From Perognathus longimembris pacificus (Eukaryota > Chordata > Mammalia > Rodentia > Heteromyidae), in contig NC_063166.1 of NCBI RefSeq assembly GCF_023159225.1, forward strand, positions 44,571,149 to 44,635,148: a stretch of DNA of 64,000 nucleotides. The letters are read 5' to 3'. This document shows, in pieces, positions 52,801 to 59,300 of this stretch. The position numbers were made by a program, and so were the translations under genes. The first letter of the stretch is position 1; every line of letters starts with the position of its first letter. The notes beneath the pieces were generated by a model. The model was not told the origin of the DNA. It made no database searches and saw nothing but the letters and a program-made list of their open reading frames with translations.

Positions 52801-55579
52801 CATTCTAGACTTTACCATCTCTGAGCTCCAGATTTACATATGCAATTGCCTTTGACATCTCTCCTATGAAAATCAACCCCTAAGAAAATACCAGACATTT
52901 CTAGTGTTTTGTTATTGTTTGGTTAGTTTTGTTGTTGTTTTGGCCAGTCCTGGAGCTTGAACTCAGGGCCTGGACAATGTCCCTGAGCTTCTTTTGCTCA
53001 AGGCTAGCATTCTACCACTTGAGCCACAGCACCACTTGCAGCTTTTCTGTTTACGTGGTACTGAGGAAACGAATAGTTGAATGTACTCACTGCCTTACAG
53101 ATGAATCTGTAATCCCTCTGCACCACACTTTGACAATAAAGAAAAAAGTTTAAATTAAAAAAACAACCCAGTAAGCAGCAACAGCATCTCCAAATCTGTT
53201 CTCCCTAAGCTTTCTCTCATCCCACTACTATAAATGGCTAACTTAGCTGCTCAAACTCACAAAGTAAGGACCACATACTGTAACTCTATCTCTGTCCAAC
53301 AGATGATCTACTGATCATTTTTGCATATAACTCCAAGTTCTATCTTTTATCTACCTATTTCTCCTCCCCTCTCTCAATTCCTTTTTTTGTTGTTATTGTT
53401 ACAGTATAGAGGTTTCAACTCAGAGATTCATACAATACTTGCTAGACATGCATTCCAGTCCTTTTTGCTCTGATTATTTTTTATTTAAGGTTGCACTTTT
53501 TCCACTGGCCTAGATTGCGATCTGCTATTTACATTTCCCTCCATAATTGAGGCGAAAGACATGTACCACCACACCTGGCTTTTTTCTATTGAAGTGAGGT
53601 CTTAAGAACTTTCAAGCCTGAGGTTCCCTGGAACTGTAATCCTCCTGGATCTCCACCTCTTGCATAGCTAGAATGACAGGTATATGCCAAATGGCAAGCT
53701 ACTGGTTGGGATGGGGTCTTGAGAACATTTGGACTGGACTGGCCTATCTCTGCCTCCTGAGTAGCTAGAACTATATAGGCATAGACCACTAGCATTCAGC
53801 CCCACCTCTTTCTCTTTATGTATGACAGCAGTTCTAGTCTAAGACCAGAACAGTGTCATCTCAGCCTATCTTACTCACGACCATATACTAGTCTCCTTGC
53901 CTACATTAGTGATCTCCTACCAAGCCACAAAGCAAACAATATGATATTCAATTAAGTCTATTGTTCAATATTAATATCATAAATGAAGTAGACATTATAT
54001 GCCTTCTGACAAAAATCCAAAATGTCATACAAAATACTACCTATAAAAAACTCAGTATCAATAAAACCACAAATATCAGACTGCATTTTAATCAAGTCAT
54101 CAGAATTTTCAGTTTTCAGGAAATACAAGGCATGAAGGAACACTAAAAACAAAAATACAAAATGCCATGGTGATATAACCAACAAACCTTAGTGTGTGGA
54201 AAACCTTTACCTAAGGTAAGATATATTTTTATCAAAAAATAAACACCAAGAGGAGAAAAACAGAGATCAATGTTATGGATGAATAGAGAGATAAACCAAC
54301 TGCAATGGTGAATCCTGTTTAGGTTCTAATGCTAACTAGAAAAAGGTAGTTATGAAACAGCCAAGGAGACCTTAACACTGAATATTTGACACTAAAGGTT
54401 AAGTTTTTAGATAAAAGTCAATGTGGTTTTTTTCCACATAAGTGAATCCTAGCTTATTTAAATACTGGTTGATTATGTGTAAGTGGTTTCTTTGAATTAC
54501 TTATTGAAATACTTCATTTAAAAAGTCAATGATACTGTCTTTTAAATTTTTTTCATCTTACCTATGGGCACGAATACATGTATACATATTTATACACATA
54601 CTCAGGCAAGTAGACAGATGGAGGGAATATTAAGTAGGCATATAGATGGATAAAGATTGTTACATAGTTGTAACTTCTCCAAGCTGGATGATGGCTAGTT
54701 ATAGAATTGATTACATTATTGTCTATTTCTGGGTATGTTTAAAATCTTTTGCTAGATGTTGTAATAATTCATTTTAAACCCCAATTAAACAACACTGTAA
54801 GAGCAAACAAAATGGGGGTAGTGAAGAGGTTGTGACTATTTTTGTATGCCTTACTGAAGTGTTGAGGATTGAATTTAGGATACTCTACAAACTTGATTTA
54901 TATGTCTGTCCTCTGTGTATGTGAATAAGCACTTAAAAGATGGCTGCAAATCCCTAAAAGATGCAAATGAAAATAGTGGAAGGCTATTGAAGCTTCTATA
55001 ATAATAATGCCACAGCAAAGCTGCAACTCAAAATTCTAAGAAGCTGAATACAACAGCAGAGAACTGACCTTCTTGAAGAATGACAGAAATTAATTTCTAA
55101 GCCAGAATGTACAGAAATGAATACAAGCAGCAACTGAAAATTTATGTAATGATTCATCAAGTTCTTCACCATCTCCAACCCAAGGAATTCAATACACATT
55201 AAGTATGGACACATTTGCATGACCTATGATTTTATGAAAATGGAACCACTAGAAAAGCAAAAGTCAAGTTCTGGGAACCAATGAAGTTTGTTTTGTCAAT
55301 GTTAAATTTTAATAGAATATTTAAACAACAAATGAAGGATATGTCCCAGAATACTGAATAAGAGGAAGATAAAAACAAAAGTGAGAAAATGGGCTGGGAA
55401 TATGGCCTAGTGGCAAGTGCACTTGCCTCTTATACATGAAACCCTGGGTTCAATTCCCCAGCACCACATATATAGAAAATGGCCAGAAGTGGCACTGTGG
55501 CTCAGGGGACAGAGTGCTAGCCTTGAGCAAAAAGAAGCCTGGGACAGTGCTCACGCCCTGAGTCCAAGGCCCAGGACTG

Positions 55580-55615
<36 letters not shown>

Positions 55616-56241
55616 GAGAAGAAACATACATAAAAGACACAGTGAATCAATCCAGTAGATCCAACATCTGACTAATACTAATTCTGTGAGAGATGACTAA
55701 ACAAAATAAAGGGAAGGACACAGCTAAGGAAAATCATAAACCTTCAGAAATGAAATGAAGTGGTAAAATTTTATTTCAATTTAAACTAAAAACTTAACTC
55801 CATAGAAACTGAATATTCAGTGCTTCAAAATTAGATAATAGCTGAATTTTAGTGTCCAAATAAAATGCTGTGTTTTGGGCAACACAGTAATGTTAAATAG
55901 TTAATTATTTTCTTTATTTAAAAAAGTTCTATTCTACACAAAATTTAATAGAAGCCAAAAAATTTAATAAAGTACCTTAAAGTTCTAGCAGATATAACTG
56001 GCTAGTTAAAAATATATTTGCCATGAAGCTGAAACATGTTTGAGGAGGAGAGGAGCACTCAAATGAAGGGAGGAAGAGGGAGGAAATACAGTCGTCACAT
56101 TCAATGTACATTATATAAAAATTGAATGCATCTTGAGAGTAGGGATGGGTTGGAAGAAAGGTGGGGGAGAATAATGCAAAGGAGTGATCAAAATATGTGC
56201 ATGGTATTCATCAAGTAAATTCTGGGATAGAAACCCTTTCC

Positions 56242-56318
<77 letters not shown>

Positions 56319-59300
56319 TGTGGTTTCTTTTCTTCTCGGGCCCCCCCCCTTCAGTTGTGGCACTTGAACTCAGGGCCTGGGCACTGACCCTGAGCTCTTT
56401 TGCTCTAGGCTAGTGCTCTACCACTTTGAGCCACAGCTCCACTTCTAGTTTTTTGGTGGTTAATTGAAGATAACAAAGAATTTCACAGACCTGCCTGAGT
56501 TGGCTTTGAACCATGATTGTCAGATCTCAGCCACCTGAGTAGCTTGGATTACAGGTATGAGTCACCAGGGCCCAACTATATATGCAGATTTTTTTAACCC
56601 TTTAGTTTAAAAGGCATTCTTTAAAAATTCAAGACTTTAAATAACTGAATGATGGGGCTGGGGATATGGCCTAGTGGCAAGAGTGCTCGCCTCGTATACA
56701 TGAAGCCCTGGGTTCGATTCCCCAGCACCACATATACAGAAAACGGCCAGAAGTGGCGCTGTGGCTCAAGTGGCAGAGTGCTAGCCTTGAGCAAAAGGAA
56801 GCCAGGGATGGTGCTCAGGCCCTGGGTTCAAGAACCAGGACTGGACAAAAAAAATAAATAACTGAATGATGTAAAGAGACGATCACAACTTAAACTACTA
56901 TCTGGTATTAATAAAATTAAATAACATGCCATGATAACCATAAAAAGCAAATGACAAATGAGGCTCGTAGTAATATTTAGAACCTTGACATACCTAGTCT
57001 CATTAGGCACTTTAGGTTGCACTAAGAAAATAAAAATTTAACTATTTCCTTGGAAAGTCAAATTTATTAGCAACATCAAGTTTGAGGATATGGTTCTATT
57101 GGTGATCAATACTTTGCATTCAATGTGTATATGAGACTGTCTTAAGAAGGCTATTATTTATGTAGCAGTGCCGCAAGGACTAGAACAGGAAACACAAGGT
57201 TGCATTATTTTAGTCACTGGGTTTTTTTTTTTCACTCTTAGTGATTGATACTTATTGTTTATATTGCTATTAATGCCAGATCTTTTTTCCCCTAAATACA
57301 ATAGCCCAGCAGCTCCTGCCTAGCTGCTTCAACCAGGATATTTGTCTTCTGGCCTTTGAACCTTCCCTGAAGCACTGTCTTTTCTAGCCTCTTGAGCCTG
57401 CGGGCTCTAGACTATTAGGAGCACCTCAGCTTTCCTGAATCTTAGTTCCTTAATTTATTTTTTCTGCGTATAGACTCATTTTCAGCTTTTCATCACTGGT
57501 CCTAAAAAAGAAGTTTGGTTTTTATTTTTACCAAGTTAATAAGTAGATTTGTTTTTCCAGTGACTTAAATTCTATAATCCTAGTATGCCACAAAGAATAT
57601 TCCTAAGTATGGTAGAATCAAGATAATTAATTTCTTGCTATTTTTTCCATACCCAGTAAACCACATTTTATTATTTGAAGTGGTCCCAGAAGCCAGTAGG
57701 TTAACCTCTAGAAAGCCATACCATCATTGGAATAGATTTTTTTTAAAGACTCATTTTTTGAATAATAGTCTGTATTGAGATGTTAAAAGTGCAGAAACAA
57801 TCTGTTTAAAACAAATCCTTTATTTCTTTCCAGCCACTCTGCAGCAACAAAAGGCCAAATTCCTCTCTCATGCTTTTGGGGTAAATTGCAGGGCCCAGCC
57901 AACACATAATAATCCTACAGGTTTTTAACTCTATCCAGTTTGACTGCTTAGAGCTACCAACGCAGTTATTTAACTGCTTGGTATTTTAGTCCTGAATAAG
58001 GCTGAAGACAACTAAACAAAATAATACTCAAAAGCCACTACCAAAAATTCTTAAAGTGATGACAACTAAACAAAATAATACTCAAAAGCCACTACCAAAA
58101 ATTCTTAAAGTGATAGTCATTACAATGGTTCACAAATTTGAGTTTACCTGGAAATAAAAGTGCTAATAAAAATATCTCACATGATCATAAAATTAAACAA
58201 TCTGAACTTCAATAAAGGTTAAAATGATTACAATTTTTCCTTACAGTGAAATACTATGTAACAGTTTAAACAAATGAGGCAACATAACACATAATGGCAC
58301 TGAAAAAAAAAATCTTCATGCCATATGTTGACATAGGTAGGCAAAAATACATCCACATAATCACTTTATATAAACACAGAAGAAAAAAAAATATTTTGAA
58401 GGCTAGGGGTACAGATAGTGATAGAAGTCTTACCTAGCACCACGGAATGCTTGGGTTTGATCTCCAGTATCTTGCAAACCCACAAGATAAATAAAGGTTG
58501 ATTTAATACTTGGTTATTTAATACTTAATATGTATGTTGAAGCCCAGTCAAAAACATGAAATGACATTCCATATTAATGAAACATTTACCGATTCTTATA
58601 GTTGAAATGAATTTGGAGATAGTTTTGAAAGAATTTTTTGCTCTATTTTAATTTTTGTATTTTGAAAAGTATTTATACACTAAGTTCACAATTAAAATTA
58701 CAAAATGAACTAAGAATAGTATAACAAATTGTTATAAATATTTACATGATTCTGGTGCATGTACATATGTGACAGAAACTAACATGTATAATAGAGAATA
58801 TATTAAACTGTTAAAACCATATATAATTTGTTATATATACATGTCTTCATTATTTCATTTTTAATATTTTACAAATGTATATTTTAATCAAACAAAAATA
58901 TTTCTATTAAAAACAGAATTAGATGGAAGGTTATCCTCTAGGCCTTAAAAATATTACTTTGTTACTTTTAAAAAAATTCAATACATCCCTAAACTGTTGG
59001 AAGGTATTTATGTGCTACTTGAAAAAATAAAAACTAAGCAAGGATAAATTGATACTCAATGATCCTGAACTTTTTTTTAAATGAAAATTAATCTGGATAT
59101 GGTCCAAATCAAATGGAAAATTTCCCTTAAAGTCATGTGTTTTTTTTTTTTTAAGGAAAAAAAAAAACTTGGGAATGTCCTTGGTATGTAAGAACTTGAT
59201 GATTTTTACCTTAAGAACTAATAAGTTACATTTTTATTTATTTCTATAAGATTATGTAAGTTAAGGGGTTGGGAATGTGGCTTAGTGGTACAGTGCTTGC

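Noticed and set aside
56184..56387. Open frame made of alternating Glu and Arg
   Set aside because: Direct translation of the (GA)35 microsatellite.
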